This document shows, piece after piece, positions 32,712-42,299 of a stretch of 44,699 bases of DNA. The translations under genes and the position numbers were made by a program. Each line of letters begins with the position of its first letter. Within the stretch, counting starts at the first letter, position 1. This DNA is from a bacterium (lineage in GTDB: Bacteria > Verrucomicrobiota > Verrucomicrobiia > Limisphaerales > UBA11358), in assembly GCA_021780905.1 (NCBI GenBank), contig JAJXXW010000095.1:1-44699 (forward strand), given 5' to 3'. The notes beneath the pieces were generated by a model, which saw only the letters and a list, made by a program, of their open reading frames with translations, was not told the DNA's origin and did not search any database.

Positions 32712-34070
32712 TCAAAATCCTTCCAAGTGATACTCGTGCAGCTTGCGGTGAAACGTCCGCCGGCTCATGCCGATTTTTTGCGCCGCCCGCGTGCGGTTGC
32801 CGTCCGTTTCCTTCAGGGCGCGGATGACCAATTGTTTCTCCACATCTTTCACGGTCAAATCTTTCCCCGGAAATAAATCCACCGGCCCGCCCGCGCCCGG
32901 GTGGCGCATCGACGGCGGCAGATCCCGCAGCGTGACGCGCTCGCCCCGGCACAGCACCACCGCGTGTTCAATGGCCGTGCGTAGCTCGCGGACGTTTCCC
33001 GGCCAGGGAAAATTCATCAAGGCTTCGAGCGCGTCCGCCGTGAAATCGTTCACCGGCTTTCCATTTTCCTGCGCAAACTCCCGCAGAAAACCCTGCGCCA
33101 GCAGCGGGATGTCGCCCGGCCGCTCGCGCAGCGGCGGCAGCTCAATTTCCACCACCCGCAGCCGGAAAAACAAATCCTCGCGGAATTTTCCCGCTTTGAC
33201 CAGTTCTTCCAGCTTTTTATTGGTGGCCGCGACCAGGCGCAAATCCGCCGTCAAGGTTTTGTTCGAGCCGACGCGTTCAAAGGTCCGCTCGCCGAGAAAC
33301 CGCAGCAGTTTGACCTGAATGGTCGCGTCAATCTCGCCAATTTCGTCCAGAAACAACGTGCCGCCCTGCGCCTGCTCAAACCGGCCGATGCGCCGCTCGT
33401 GCGCGCCGGTGAACGCGCCGCGCTCGTGCCCGAACAACTCGCTTTCCAAAAGCGTCGGGGCCAGCGCCGCGCAATGGACGGTGACAAATGGCTGCTTCGC
33501 GCGCGGACTCAACTGATGCACTGCCTTGGCGATGAGTTCCTTGCCCGTGCCGCTCTCCCCCAGCACCAGCACCGTCGCGCGCGTCGGCGCCACCTGCTGG
33601 ACAATTTCAAAAATCTCCTGCATCGCGGGCGATTCGCCGATGATATTTTTCAGGCCGAATCGGGAATCCAGTTGTTTGCGGAGGGAGACATTTTCCGTTT
33701 CGAGCTTTTGCTGTTTGAGCGCCCGCGCCACCCGCATTTCCAATTCGTCAATCTGTAGGCGACCTTTCGCGATGTAATCGTCGGCGCCGCGCTTCATGGC
33801 GTCCACCGCCAGTTCCTCGGAACCGTAGGCCGTCATCAAAATGCAGATGGGCGGATGCGCCAGCGACTTGGCCCGTCCGATCAGCTTCAGTCCGTCCTCG
33901 TTCGGCAGCCGGAAGTCCGTGAGCAGGACGTCAAAAGTTTCGCCTTCGAGCAGGTGCATCGCCGCCTGGGCGTCCTCGGCCAGGTAAACATCGTAGCGTT
34001 CCTCGAGCGCCGCTCGCAAGCCTTCGCGCGTCGGTTTCTCGTCGTCCACAATGAGCAGGGTCGGTTTCAT
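32712..34070 (-). CDS. NtrC-family sigma-54 response regulator
   Basis: The 452-residue protein has a receiver domain (1-120) with Asp9, Asp10, phospho-acceptor Asp52 (LLTDFRLP) and Lys in YIAKGR. The AAA+ domain (about 140-370) has Walker A GESGTGKE, the sigma-54 contact loop GAFTGA, Walker [11 protein letters not shown] and the arginine-finger region [10 protein letters not shown] Fis-type helix-turn-helix ([20 protein letters not shown]) ends it. It activates sigma-54 promoters when phosphorylated, presumably by the kinase from 34067-35308, whose stop overlaps its ATG (34067-34070). No near-consensus sigma-54 promoter was found close by on inspection. Confidence 0.95.
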   Translation of the reverse strand: MKPTLLIVDDEKPTREGLRAALEERYDVYLAEDAQAAMHLLEGETFDVLLTDFRLPNEDGLKLIGRAKSLAHPPICILMTAYGSEELAVDAMKRGADDYIAKGRLQIDELEMRVARALKQQKLETENVSLRKQLDSRFGLKNIIGESPAMQEIFEIVQQVAPTRATVLVLGESGTGKELIAKAVHQLSPRAKQPFVTVHCAALAPTLLESELFGHERGAFTGAHERRIGRFEQAQGGTLFLDEIGEIDATIQVKLLRFLGERTFERVGSNKTLTADLRLVAATNKKLEELVKAGKFREDLFFRLRVVEIELPPLRERPGDIPLLAQGFLREFAQENGKPVNDFTADALEALMNFPWPGNVRELRTAIEHAVVLCRGERVTLRDLPPSMRHPGAGGPVDLFPGKDLTVKDVEKQLVIRALKETDGNRTRAAQKIGMSRRTFHRKLHEYHLEGF

Positions 34071-35308
34071 GACTTTTTATTTTCCAGCAACCTCGGTTTG
34101 CGCTCGTGCAGCGGCAGCCAGATGCGGAAGGTCGTGCCGCGCCCCACGTGGCTTTCCAGTTCGATGCGTCCGTTGTGCGCGCGGATAATCCGCTGCACGA
34201 TCATCAGTCCCAGGCCGCTGCCTTTTTTCTTGGTGGTGTAAAACGGCTCGAAGATGCGGTTGATCTGCTCCTGCGGAATGCCGCCGCCGGTGTCGCTCAC
34301 GCTCATCCACACCTCTTCCCCGGTTTCGCCGGTCTGCAAGGTCAGACTGCCGCCGGTCGTCATCGCCTGCATCGCGTTTTTGATCAGGTTCACCAGCACC
34401 TGCTGTAGCTGGGTCGCGTCCACAGGCGTGGCGGTCAGGTTGGCCGCCAGTTTGGCTTTCAAGGTGAGGCCCCGGTTTTCAATTTCCGGCCTCAGCAGTT
34501 CCAAGGTTTTTTCGACAATCTGATTGAGGGAGGCCAGACGCAATTGCACCGGTGCCGGCCGGATTGCGCCGAGAAACTGCGTGACGATGTAATCCAGCCG
34601 GTGAATCTCGCCTTTGGCCACGGAAAGATAGTGTTCCAGTTTGCCGACCGCTCCCGCCGCGCCTGTTTCGGGCGCGGGGATTTTCGGCCGCAACCGCGAA
34701 GTCAGTTTCGAGCCGGTTTCATCCGGTTTTAATTTCTTCAGCTCCCGTTCCATCAACTGCAGGTGGATGTGCAGCGCGTTGAGCGGATTGCCGATTTCGT
34801 GGGCGACGCTGGCCGCCAGCAGCGTTAGCGCCTGCACCCGCTCGCTCTCGATGGCCTCGAAAGTTTTCTGCCGCGCCTCGGTGGCGTCGTGCAGGATCAG
34901 CGCCACGCCGGAGCCGGTCTTGGTCTCGTCATTCAGCGGGGCGGCGTAGAGCCGGAGAAAGCGAGGGCGGGGATATTGAATTTCAAACTCATGGCGCGTG
35001 ACTTGGCGACCGCCGGTGTGATCCGCCCGCAAAATTTTCTGCCAATCCACTTCCGGCAGAATATCGGCGATTTGCAAATCCTCCCGATCCGGCGGCAATC
35101 CGATGAGTCGGGAAACCGCCTGGTTGAAATAAATCACGCGCCCCGAATCATCCGTCACCAACACCCCGTCCTCAATGGTATTGAAGAGGGTCTCAAGAAA
35201 GCTGCGTTCATGGGCCAGCCGCTGGACCACCGTATGCAATCCTTCGGTGTCCAGTCGGCCGATCCGGCCAAGGACTTTGTCAAGAAAGCTGGATTTGATT
35301 GCAGCCAT
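34067..35308 (-). CDS. PAS-domain sensor histidine kinase (NtrB-like, soluble)
   Basis: The start is set at ATG 35308; an ATG at 35362 in frame would add 18 residues. The 413-residue protein has no transmembrane segment. A PAS domain (about 35-140) starts at FNTIEDGVLVTDDSGRVIYF. The dimerisation/phosphoacceptor helix contains ASVAHEIGNPLNALHIHLQL with the His near residue 174. The HATPase region has NLIKNAMQAM (N box), SDTGGGIP (G1) and GSGLGLMIVQRI (G2). As a cytoplasmic NtrB-like kinase it senses an internal signal and phosphorylates the downstream regulator. It heads the kinase-regulator-glycosyltransferase operon. A TTGAC-N7-GTCAA inverted repeat lies 38 bases upstream. Confidence 0.93.
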   Translation of the reverse strand: MAAIKSSFLDKVLGRIGRLDTEGLHTVVQRLAHERSFLETLFNTIEDGVLVTDDSGRVIYFNQAVSRLIGLPPDREDLQIADILPEVDWQKILRADHTGGRQVTRHEFEIQYPRPRFLRLYAAPLNDETKTGSGVALILHDATEARQKTFEAIESERVQALTLLAASVAHEIGNPLNALHIHLQLMERELKKLKPDETGSKLTSRLRPKIPAPETGAAGAVGKLEHYLSVAKGEIHRLDYIVTQFLGAIRPAPVQLRLASLNQIVEKTLELLRPEIENRGLTLKAKLAANLTATPVDATQLQQVLVNLIKNAMQAMTTGGSLTLQTGETGEEVWMSVSDTGGGIPQEQINRIFEPFYTTKKKGSGLGLMIVQRIIRAHNGRIELESHVGRGTTFRIWLPLHERKPRLLENKKS

Positions 35309-35538
35309 TACAAAAAAACGATTACAAGGGAGGCAAAATGGCACATTGACATGTTGCGTCAAGTCAAATAGAAGTGTTCAAATGGCGCAAATAAAAGAGG
35401 CGCTGTGGAACCATTTTATCAAAATCTCGATCACTCATCATTTTGAAAGATCATTCACGCAACCGATTTGACAACGGTAAATTATTGAAGGAAGGTTGGG
35501 CGTGGGCTGGCGGTGGTGTTTGATCAAGCAGAGTGGTT

Positions 35539-35841
35539 ATGATCACAACATTTCAAATTGACCGGTATCAATACAAGTGTCTGGGATGTCACAAACTTCA
35601 TGTGGGGCCGACCCGGATCATGGAATTCAAGTGCGTCAGCGAGCGGAAATTGGAGCATGGGCCAGAGCGAATTTACGAGGCGGATTTCTCCTCCATTTGC
35701 GATTGCGACCAGCCTTTGATCATCACGTTCCGCGCGCGGGAGTATCCCGAAGGAATCTTCAGTTATCACGGATGCCATTCAGCGGATGCCGAAATCATCG
35801 TTCAGCCAAATATCAGGGAACACTCCGGTGTTTATGCCTAA
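35539..35841 (+). CDS. Hypothetical small protein with cysteine-rich zinc-ribbon-like features
   Basis: The 100-residue product starts at ATG 35539. CLGCHKLHVG near 13-22 gives one CxxC, and SICDCDQPL near 50 gives another Cys pair, so a zinc ribbon is likely. The segment FRAREYPEGIFSYHGCHS resembles C-terminal parts of small uncharacterised bacterial proteins. There is no signal peptide. It is isolated between the divergent kinase operon and the convergent phosphoesterase gene; only 57 bases separate its stop from the latter, with no obvious terminator. Confidence 0.5.
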   Translation: MITTFQIDRYQYKCLGCHKLHVGPTRIMEFKCVSERKLEHGPERIYEADFSSICDCDQPLIITFRAREYPEGIFSYHGCHSADAEIIVQPNIREHSGVYA

Positions 35842-35898
35842 ATTGACGACCAGCTTGGCTGGGTTCAAGCTTGTGTTGGTTCGGAATTTTTAGCGCCT

Positions 35899-38571
35899 TC
35901 AGTCCTGATCCACGACTCTGACCGCCCATTCGGGATACGGCTTCGTGCCCATCGTCGCGCGCCAGAGAATGCGGTTGAGCATGTCCTCGTTGCATTGGTC
36001 GGGCTTCGCCAGCGGCAGCCGCGCGGAAACGAGCGCATCCTTGCGCTGCTGGGAACCGAAAATACTTTTCAGCCGCGAGTTCATCTCATCCAGCGGGATG
36101 TGATTCGCCACCGCGCTGAATGCCGTGAAATCCGGCGTGTTGGTGAAACAGTCATACATCGGCGTGGCGGTGGCATCAAACTGGTTCATCGGCGGCAGAC
36201 CCAGCATCAACTCCATCGTGCGCAACAGGCTGGTCTGGTTGTATTGCGCGCTGACGACGGCATGGCGTTTGGTGTAGGCGCTGACGACGTAGGCCGTGGT
36301 GCGGTAGCCGCTGACGTGATCCCAACCGTTCTGCGGGTCGTCCTCGATGGCAAAAATGCAGGTGTCCTTCCAAAATTTGCTGTGACTCACAGCTTCGACG
36401 ACTCGCCCCATCGCCAGGTCATTGTCGGCGACCTGCGCTGCGGGCGTCGGCGAACCGGATTTCGTGCCGCTGGTATGGTCGTTGGGCAGCCAGAGGATGA
36501 CGAGATTGGGCAGATTGTCCTTGGCCTCAAACTGTCTGAGCGACTTGACGAATTGCGCCGCGCGCCACACGTCCGGCACATCCAGATCCCAGCCGATGGT
36601 GTTGGTCATGATATACGGACGCAGAGCTGCGATGTCCGGTTGGCAGGAATAGGCGATGGCATCCGCGCCGCTGATGAAATCGTGGTAAGCGTCCAAAAAT
36701 CCGGGATCGCCTTTCCGGGCCGAATCCTTCCACCGCTTGTGGTCGGTGGTGAATTCGCCGAAATCGCAGACCGTTTTGCCGCGCGCCAGCGCGGCATTCC
36801 AGATGAACCCCGCCGGCGAATAGGCCAGCGCGTCCGCCCCGTCCACGCCAAAACCACCCGCCGGATAACTGCGCGGCCAGCCGGCAAATTCGCGCTCCAC
36901 ATAATCCGTGGCCATCGCGGAATCGGCCCACTGATGACCGTCCGCGCTCAAAATGCCGCAGCAATAGGTGTTGTCGAGCAGCGCAAAATCACGGACGAGC
37001 TTGTGTTGGTTGGGGGTCACGCGTTCGCCGAAATTGCAAAGCTCTGCATCGCCGTTGCCTTCACGCATGTCGCCAAGCACTTGGTCGTAACTGCGGTTTT
37101 CCTTGATGATATAGAGGACATGATGAAACACACTCGGCTCGCCCACGCGTTCTGGAACCGGCATCGGTGCGCATCCGGCTCGCGGTGGCAGATGGGCCTT
37201 GGCCAGCAGCGGATAGCGCAAATTGGCCAGGGACTTCTGGGTGAACACGGCGAGCTCCTTTTTTGAGGGCAGGGGAATGAGCGAGAGCGAGCCGCCAGAC
37301 TGATGCGTGTTGAATCCGCGACCGATCGCGCCTTGTCCGACCTTCTGGGTTTGTGTGGCAATACTTTTGAGGTTCGCCACACAGATTTTTTTGTCGCGGG
37401 CGTCCAACGCAATTGCTCCCGGAAACCAGCCGGCGGGAATCAGTCCCAGCAGCTTCGATTCGCCCGGCTTGAAGTCAAAGACCGCGACGGCATTTTGTGT
37501 GCCGGCGCACACAAAAAGCGTTTTGCCCGCCCGGTCAAACACCAGCGCGTCCGGCTGCGCGCCGAACGGGTCGCCCGGATTCTGCCGCGTCGTGACCGTC
37601 TCGGTGATTTCGTCAGTGCGCGTGTTGATTACGCTCAATGTGTCGCTGCCCGCGCTGGCGGCGACGAGAAATTGTTTGTCCGGCGAAAGCGCCAGCGCAC
37701 AAGCGTGCGAACCGATGATGATTTCGCGCGGCGGCGTGGCGTGTGCGGTCGAATGGCTCAAATCAATCACCGAAACCGAGCCTTCGCAGGCGATGGAGCG
37801 GTTGTCCACGCGCACCAGTGTTCCGCGCCCCGCCGGGCCGGTCACGCTGTTCGCAGCCGGCCGGCGGCCGCCCCAATTGCTGACGTAGATTTTCTTCATC
37901 CCCAGGATCACAGCGAACGGGGCTACGCCGACATTCCAGGTTTGCAGAACTTTCCCCGTCGCGGCATCCAGTTCCAACAGGCGGTTGGAAAGATTGCCGG
38001 CCACGTAAAGTTTCCGGCCGTCGGCGGAAACGGCCAGACCGGCGGGAATTTCATCCTTGCGCTCCGGCGCGTTGGCCGGCGGCAGCGCGAAGGATGCCAG
38101 CGGCGAAACTTTTTCATCCGGGTCAACGGCGAACACCTTGATGTCGCCGTTCACGTTCGCGAGATAGATCCTGGAACCGTCCGGCGCGAAGGCCAGGCCG
38201 GTAAAACTCAACTGCGGCTTTTCGTCGGGTTTAAGGATGCCTTTGAGAATCGGACTTGCCACCACTGCGGCATCCGTGGGAAACCGGACCCTCTGCAAAA
38301 TATTCCCGGTCGCCGGATTTACCACGATGAGTTCACGCGTCAGGCCGGCGGTAACGAGGATTTTTTGATCGGGACTTAACGCCAAGGCGTTCGGCCGGAT
38401 GCCGGGCAGCTCGACCTGAATACCGGCGGGCGTGACGACCTGGTTGACTGGTGTGATGAGCGAGCCGGCGGCATGGCCGACCCCATTGGTCGTGCTGCCA
38501 AAATCATCGGCGCGCAAACGGAGATTGAAACCGGCGGCGATTATCAGCGCGACAGGGATGAAACTTTTCAT
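35899..38571 (-). CDS. Secreted beta-propeller plus phosphoesterase-family protein
   Basis: Start ATG 38571 gives a signal peptide (MKSFIPVALIIAAG ... RADD). The product is 890 residues. The N-terminal half (about 45-425) has seven-bladed-propeller repeats of the YVTN type: NALALSPDQKILVTAGLTRE, GLAVSADGRKLYVAGNLS, ALALSPDKQFLVAASAGSD. The C-terminal half belongs to the phosphoesterase/phospholipase C-acid phosphatase family: VLYIIKENRSYDQVLGDMRE has the metal-binding Glu-Asn, DGHQWADSAMATDYVE the conserved His, and FAIEDDPQNGWDHVSGYRTT the distal Asp-His. It probably cleaves phosphomonoesters or phospholipids outside the cytoplasm. Fusions of this kind are common in Verrucomicrobia and Acidobacteria. 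Confidence 0.85.
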   Translation of the reverse strand: MKSFIPVALIIAAGFNLRLRADDFGSTTNGVGHAAGSLITPVNQVVTPAGIQVELPGIRPNALALSPDQKILVTAGLTRELIVVNPATGNILQRVRFPTDAAVVASPILKGILKPDEKPQLSFTGLAFAPDGSRIYLANVNGDIKVFAVDPDEKVSPLASFALPPANAPERKDEIPAGLAVSADGRKLYVAGNLSNRLLELDAATGKVLQTWNVGVAPFAVILGMKKIYVSNWGGRRPAANSVTGPAGRGTLVRVDNRSIACEGSVSVIDLSHSTAHATPPREIIIGSHACALALSPDKQFLVAASAGSDTLSVINTRTDEITETVTTRQNPGDPFGAQPDALVFDRAGKTLFVCAGTQNAVAVFDFKPGESKLLGLIPAGWFPGAIALDARDKKICVANLKSIATQTQKVGQGAIGRGFNTHQSGGSLSLIPLPSKKELAVFTQKSLANLRYPLLAKAHLPPRAGCAPMPVPERVGEPSVFHHVLYIIKENRSYDQVLGDMREGNGDAELCNFGERVTPNQHKLVRDFALLDNTYCCGILSADGHQWADSAMATDYVEREFAGWPRSYPAGGFGVDGADALAYSPAGFIWNAALARGKTVCDFGEFTTDHKRWKDSARKGDPGFLDAYHDFISGADAIAYSCQPDIAALRPYIMTNTIGWDLDVPDVWRAAQFVKSLRQFEAKDNLPNLVILWLPNDHTSGTKSGSPTPAAQVADNDLAMGRVVEAVSHSKFWKDTCIFAIEDDPQNGWDHVSGYRTTAYVVSAYTKRHAVVSAQYNQTSLLRTMELMLGLPPMNQFDATATPMYDCFTNTPDFTAFSAVANHIPLDEMNSRLKSIFGSQQRKDALVSARLPLAKPDQCNEDMLNRILWRATMGTKPYPEWAVRVVDQD

Positions 38572-38652
38572 AAATCGGTTGTGAATGCGAACGCCCGTCA
38601 CGACCGGCAGGCGTGCAATAAAATCGGGATGGGCAAAACGCCGGCGTGCCGC

Positions 38653-39660
38653 TCACGCTCCGGCTGGATCAAGCCGATGGTCCGGCAAAAGATAGTGGCG
38701 GACATAATCGTGGACGGCGTTTTCCAGCGAGGTGACGGGTGTGTTGTAGCCCGTGCCGCGCAGCCGCATCAGGTTTGCCTGCGTGAAATACTGGTATTTG
38801 TCGCGGATCGCCTCCGGCATCTCGATAAATTTGATGCTGGGCTTCTTTTTCAGCGCGGTGAACACGGCGTTGGCCAGATCAATCCACGTTCGCGCGTGGC
38901 CGGAACCGATGTTGAACAGGCCGTTTGCCTTCGGGGTGGCGGCGAGGTGCAGGGTCATCGCCACGCAGTCTTTGACGTAGAGGAAATCGCGCTTCTGCTC
39001 GCCGTCCTTGTATTCCTTGCGGTAGCTCTTGAACAACTGGATCACGCCCTTGCCCTGCACCTGGGCGAAACTTTTGTGGACGAGCGAACGCATATCGCCC
39101 TTGTGATCCTCGTTCGGGCCGAAGACGTTGAAATATTTCAGGCCGACAATCTTGTTCAGGAAGCCGCCACGCTTGGCGTGCAGATCAAACAGATGCTTTG
39201 AATAGCCATACATGTTTAGCGGACGCAACGTGTCGAGCGCCGCCTCTTTGTCTTCCATGCCTTGTGCGCCGTCGCCGTAGGTGGCGGCGGAGGAGGCGTA
39301 GACAAATCGCGCCTTGTTTTCCAGGGACCAAAGCGCGAGATCTTTCGTAAACTGATAATTATTTTTGGCGAGAAAAGTCGCGTCCTTTTCGGTCGTGGCC
39401 GAGCACGCGCCCATGTGCAGCACCAGATCAAATCTTCCCAGCGCATTGCTTTGCAAACGCGATTGCAATTCAGCGGCCTCGACGTAATCCGCAAAGCGCA
39501 GCGGTGTGAGATTGCGCCATTTTTCATCCGTGCCGAGGATGTCGCAGACGACGATGTTGTCGCAGCCGCGCCGGTTGAGCGCCCAGACCAGCGCGCTGCC
39601 AATGAAGCCAGCGCCGCCCGTGACCAAGACGCGCGCTTCGGAAAAGTCGTTTGGTTTCAT
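38653..39660 (-). CDS. hldD: ADP-L-glycero-D-manno-heptose 6-epimerase
   Basis: The start ATG 39660 is used; upstream residues to 39723 lack family character. The 335-residue enzyme inverts C6 of ADP-heptose for lipopolysaccharide inner core. It is an extended short-chain dehydrogenase: NAD(P)-binding GGAGFIGSAL at 15-24, then HMGACSATTEKD, active-site YGYSK (Tyr-x-x-x-Lys), LKYFNVFGPNEDHKGDM, and RDFLYVKDCVAM near 230. The presence of hldD implies a heptose-containing LPS core. Other hld genes are not in the window. It lies 32 bases downstream of the methylase gene on the same strand. Confidence 0.93.
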   Translation of the reverse strand: MKPNDFSEARVLVTGGAGFIGSALVWALNRRGCDNIVVCDILGTDEKWRNLTPLRFADYVEAAELQSRLQSNALGRFDLVLHMGACSATTEKDATFLAKNNYQFTKDLALWSLENKARFVYASSAATYGDGAQGMEDKEAALDTLRPLNMYGYSKHLFDLHAKRGGFLNKIVGLKYFNVFGPNEDHKGDMRSLVHKSFAQVQGKGVIQLFKSYRKEYKDGEQKRDFLYVKDCVAMTLHLAATPKANGLFNIGSGHARTWIDLANAVFTALKKKPSIKFIEMPEAIRDKYQYFTQANLMRLRGTGYNTPVTSLENAVHDYVRHYLLPDHRLDPAGA

Positions 39661-39692
39661 GATTTGCGACAAATTAAAATTATAATTGATTC

Positions 39693-42287
39693 TCAATCCG
39701 CCCCATCGTCCTTCATAACCCATGCTGACGTTTTGGAATTTTCCCCCGAATCGGAAATCTCAAAAAGTGCCTGCGCTTGGGAAGCCTGTCGTTTGTAACC
39801 AACGCCGCCCAGATTTTTCTTTTTGCCAAACAACGATTCCAAATCTGTCTTTGCCTTCGTCTTGGTGAAGGCTTCACGCAACATGTTAAAATACGCCAGC
39901 GTCCATTTGTCCTTCACGAAATGCTCGCTGAACAATGGCGATTTCATCTTTCGCTGGAAATCGTCTTCGCGTTCTTCGGGAATGACCATCGTTTTGGGAA
40001 CGCTGGCCGGCAGATTTGAACCGCGCTGCAAACCGCTCGTCATCGTCGTGGTGCATTCCACTTCAAACGCGCGGACGACTTCATTGCCGTCCAGCCAGAG
40101 TAAGTCCATGTCGAGCACCGGGCGAAAGTTTTTTACACACTGCAAACTTTTTAACGCAGCGGATTTGGCCGTGACCAAATCGCGCAGTTTGATTTGTTCC
40201 ACCAGGCCGCTCACCGTCTCGCGCTGTTCGCGCTGGCCGATCCAGATTTCATGTCCGCGCGCCCCGCCGATTTTCGCGAGCAAGGCGATGATTTCACTGT
40301 GCCGGGTCAGGCTGATTCTGATTTCTTCTTTTAGAATCCACACACCGCCACTGGCTTTGCGGCCAAAAATTTCCAGCGCCTCGGAAATGCTGGTGCTGTC
40401 CGATGTCAGCGAGTTCGGAAATTCGCGCGCGACCGTGTCCCACACTTCCGTGAACGTCACGCGCCCTTTTTGATTCAGGCAGCGAAAGACCGTTTCTTCC
40501 ACGCGCTCGGTGAGCGGAATGGCTTCGAGCCGCGCGGCAAAAGTTTTGTCCGCGAACCACCAGAGCTTGCCGGTCGCGCCGCCGAGTTTCGCGTCCACGA
40601 GTTCAAATTCCTTGCCGACCGTTTCTTCCAAAACCGTTTTTACATCCAAACCCGTGTGCAGGGTTCCGAACAGCCCGCGCTTGGCCAGCACCGGGTCAAC
40701 CTGGTTGATGAGAATTGTGTAGGGCGTCGGCTCGGCGCGGTTGGCGATGACTTCGCGGCATGTCTCAATGACGATGCGGCGGAAAATGTCTTCGCTGATT
40801 TCTTCCATCTTGTGCGACGGGCGCGCGGTCTTGGCGAAACGCAGATAAAAGTCGCCCTGCGCGCTGCCGAACGGCTGCATCATCGCCTTGGCGGAAACCT
40901 GGCCGAGCGGCTGGTGATGAATGTGCTCGTAATCAAACCCGGCATAAACTCCCGCGCGCACGGTCGCATTACGCACCATGAACGTCGGATTGTGAAACGT
41001 CAGCGTGAGAAATTTCTCCGGGCGCAGGACGCGGTGCATCCCCTGAACGCTGGTGTTCAGCAGCGCGTAATAAAGCGCGAACGGCTTTTTCTGCCGCTCG
41101 TTCCGCACGATTTCATGCACCGAAATCCGGTCGGCGTAGAGATAATCTTTCTGGAGCCACGCGTTCCACAAAAAAGAAAGCTCGCCGTATTGGATCGAAG
41201 CGTCATAGGGCGGGTCGGTGAAAATATAATCCACGCACTCGTCCGGCATTTTCTTCATCAGTTCGACGCAGTCGTCATTGACGACGGCGATGTCCGCTTC
41301 GCCCGTGAGCACTTTCTTCCAGTCGTCCGTGATTTTTACGTCGCGGAGCAGTTCGTTCGTCTCGTTTTTGGCGTTGATGATTCCCTGGTTGCCGGTCACG
41401 GCGCTGGCAAATTTGTCCCAGACGTTTTGCTCCATGTAGCGCGGTGCCGACCAGTAGCTGTGCTGCGTCCAGCCGGGCGAACTGAAAAACGTGTAGTGAT
41501 TGGACGGCGCGGGATTGCCCACCGGCATCATCCGCGTGCAGAGATGAATCATGGAACTGAACGCGCCGAGCAGGAACTTTTTCAACTGCGGGCTGGCTTC
41601 CTGTTCGATGGCTTCATAAATCATCGCCGCCGCGCGCAGATTCCGTTTCGTGAAAAGACCGTCGAGCGAATCAAATTTTTGCTTTTCCTTAAATGGCTCA
41701 CCATCGTTGTAATAAAGCCGATTCTTCGGATACCATTCCTTGATGCGCTTGCCTTCCAGTTCGGCCAGCGCGTCGAGATCTTTTTTCTTCGGCTTGCAGC
41801 CGGTTTCACAGCGATGCTCGCAGTGCGGACAGCCTTTGTAGCGGACTTCGACGAGTTCATCCCCTTCGCGCACGCAGCAGTCCGCTTCAATCGGCTCATC
41901 ACATTTCACACAGTGGACGGTGTAAAGTTCCGCCACGCGCTTTTGCACCTTCGCGCGGACGCGCTCGAACGCTTCGAGCAGTTTCAGCGTGTTGACCGGG
42001 CGCAACGTGAGTTCGGTGATGAGGCTGGCCGTCGGATTGAGATCGCACACGATGGCGCGGCGTTTGTTGCGCGCCGCTTCAATGGCCACCACACCGCTGC
42101 CCGCAAATGGATCGAAAACAATTTCATTTGGCGCGGTGTAATTCTTGATATGTTCGCCGACGACATTCCACGTCTTGCGCGACCAATACTTGTGCCACAC
42201 ATACATCGCCGTGTGCGCATCCGGCGGAATCTGCCGGTTGATGTGCTCGAAAGCGACCGGGGATTTTGTGACAGCTTTCTTGGCCAT
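39693..42287 (-). CDS. Adenine-specific DNA methylase with Zn-ribbon and C-terminal PD-(D/E)XK-like nuclease region
   Basis: The 864-residue protein starts with HTAMYVWHKYWSRKTWNVVG, then the SAM-binding FDPFAGSGVVAIEAAR (about 57-72) and a zinc-ribbon insert with paired cysteines (CVKCDEP ... CCVREGD ... GCPHCEHRC, about 125-170). The catalytic motif TDPPYD lies near residue 355. This is the COG1743 type of N6-adenine methylase. Beyond about residue 560 is a helical linker, then PVLDMDLLWLDGNEVVRAFE, with FEVECTTTMTSGLQR. The D-x-D followed by E-x-E fits a PD-(D/E)XK nuclease core. This could be a single-chain methylase-nuclease; nuclease assignment is inference. No separate restriction, specificity or BREX/DISARM gene lies beside it. 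Confidence 0.8.
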   Translation of the reverse strand: MAKKAVTKSPVAFEHINRQIPPDAHTAMYVWHKYWSRKTWNVVGEHIKNYTAPNEIVFDPFAGSGVVAIEAARNKRRAIVCDLNPTASLITELTLRPVNTLKLLEAFERVRAKVQKRVAELYTVHCVKCDEPIEADCCVREGDELVEVRYKGCPHCEHRCETGCKPKKKDLDALAELEGKRIKEWYPKNRLYYNDGEPFKEKQKFDSLDGLFTKRNLRAAAMIYEAIEQEASPQLKKFLLGAFSSMIHLCTRMMPVGNPAPSNHYTFFSSPGWTQHSYWSAPRYMEQNVWDKFASAVTGNQGIINAKNETNELLRDVKITDDWKKVLTGEADIAVVNDDCVELMKKMPDECVDYIFTDPPYDASIQYGELSFLWNAWLQKDYLYADRISVHEIVRNERQKKPFALYYALLNTSVQGMHRVLRPEKFLTLTFHNPTFMVRNATVRAGVYAGFDYEHIHHQPLGQVSAKAMMQPFGSAQGDFYLRFAKTARPSHKMEEISEDIFRRIVIETCREVIANRAEPTPYTILINQVDPVLAKRGLFGTLHTGLDVKTVLEETVGKEFELVDAKLGGATGKLWWFADKTFAARLEAIPLTERVEETVFRCLNQKGRVTFTEVWDTVAREFPNSLTSDSTSISEALEIFGRKASGGVWILKEEIRISLTRHSEIIALLAKIGGARGHEIWIGQREQRETVSGLVEQIKLRDLVTAKSAALKSLQCVKNFRPVLDMDLLWLDGNEVVRAFEVECTTTMTSGLQRGSNLPASVPKTMVIPEEREDDFQRKMKSPLFSEHFVKDKWTLAYFNMLREAFTKTKAKTDLESLFGKKKNLGGVGYKRQASQAQALFEISDSGENSKTSAWVMKDDGAD

Positions 42288-42299
42288 GCGGTAATTATA

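Noticed and set aside
35309..35420. Sigma-54 promoter (TGGCAC near 35338).
   Set aside because: TGGCAC and TTGC are present but nine bases apart instead of five, so the spacing is wrong.
35995..37266. A 423-codon plus-strand frame opposite the phosphoesterase.
   Set aside because: Rich in Arg, His and Gln, without motifs, and fully antisense to a clear family protein.
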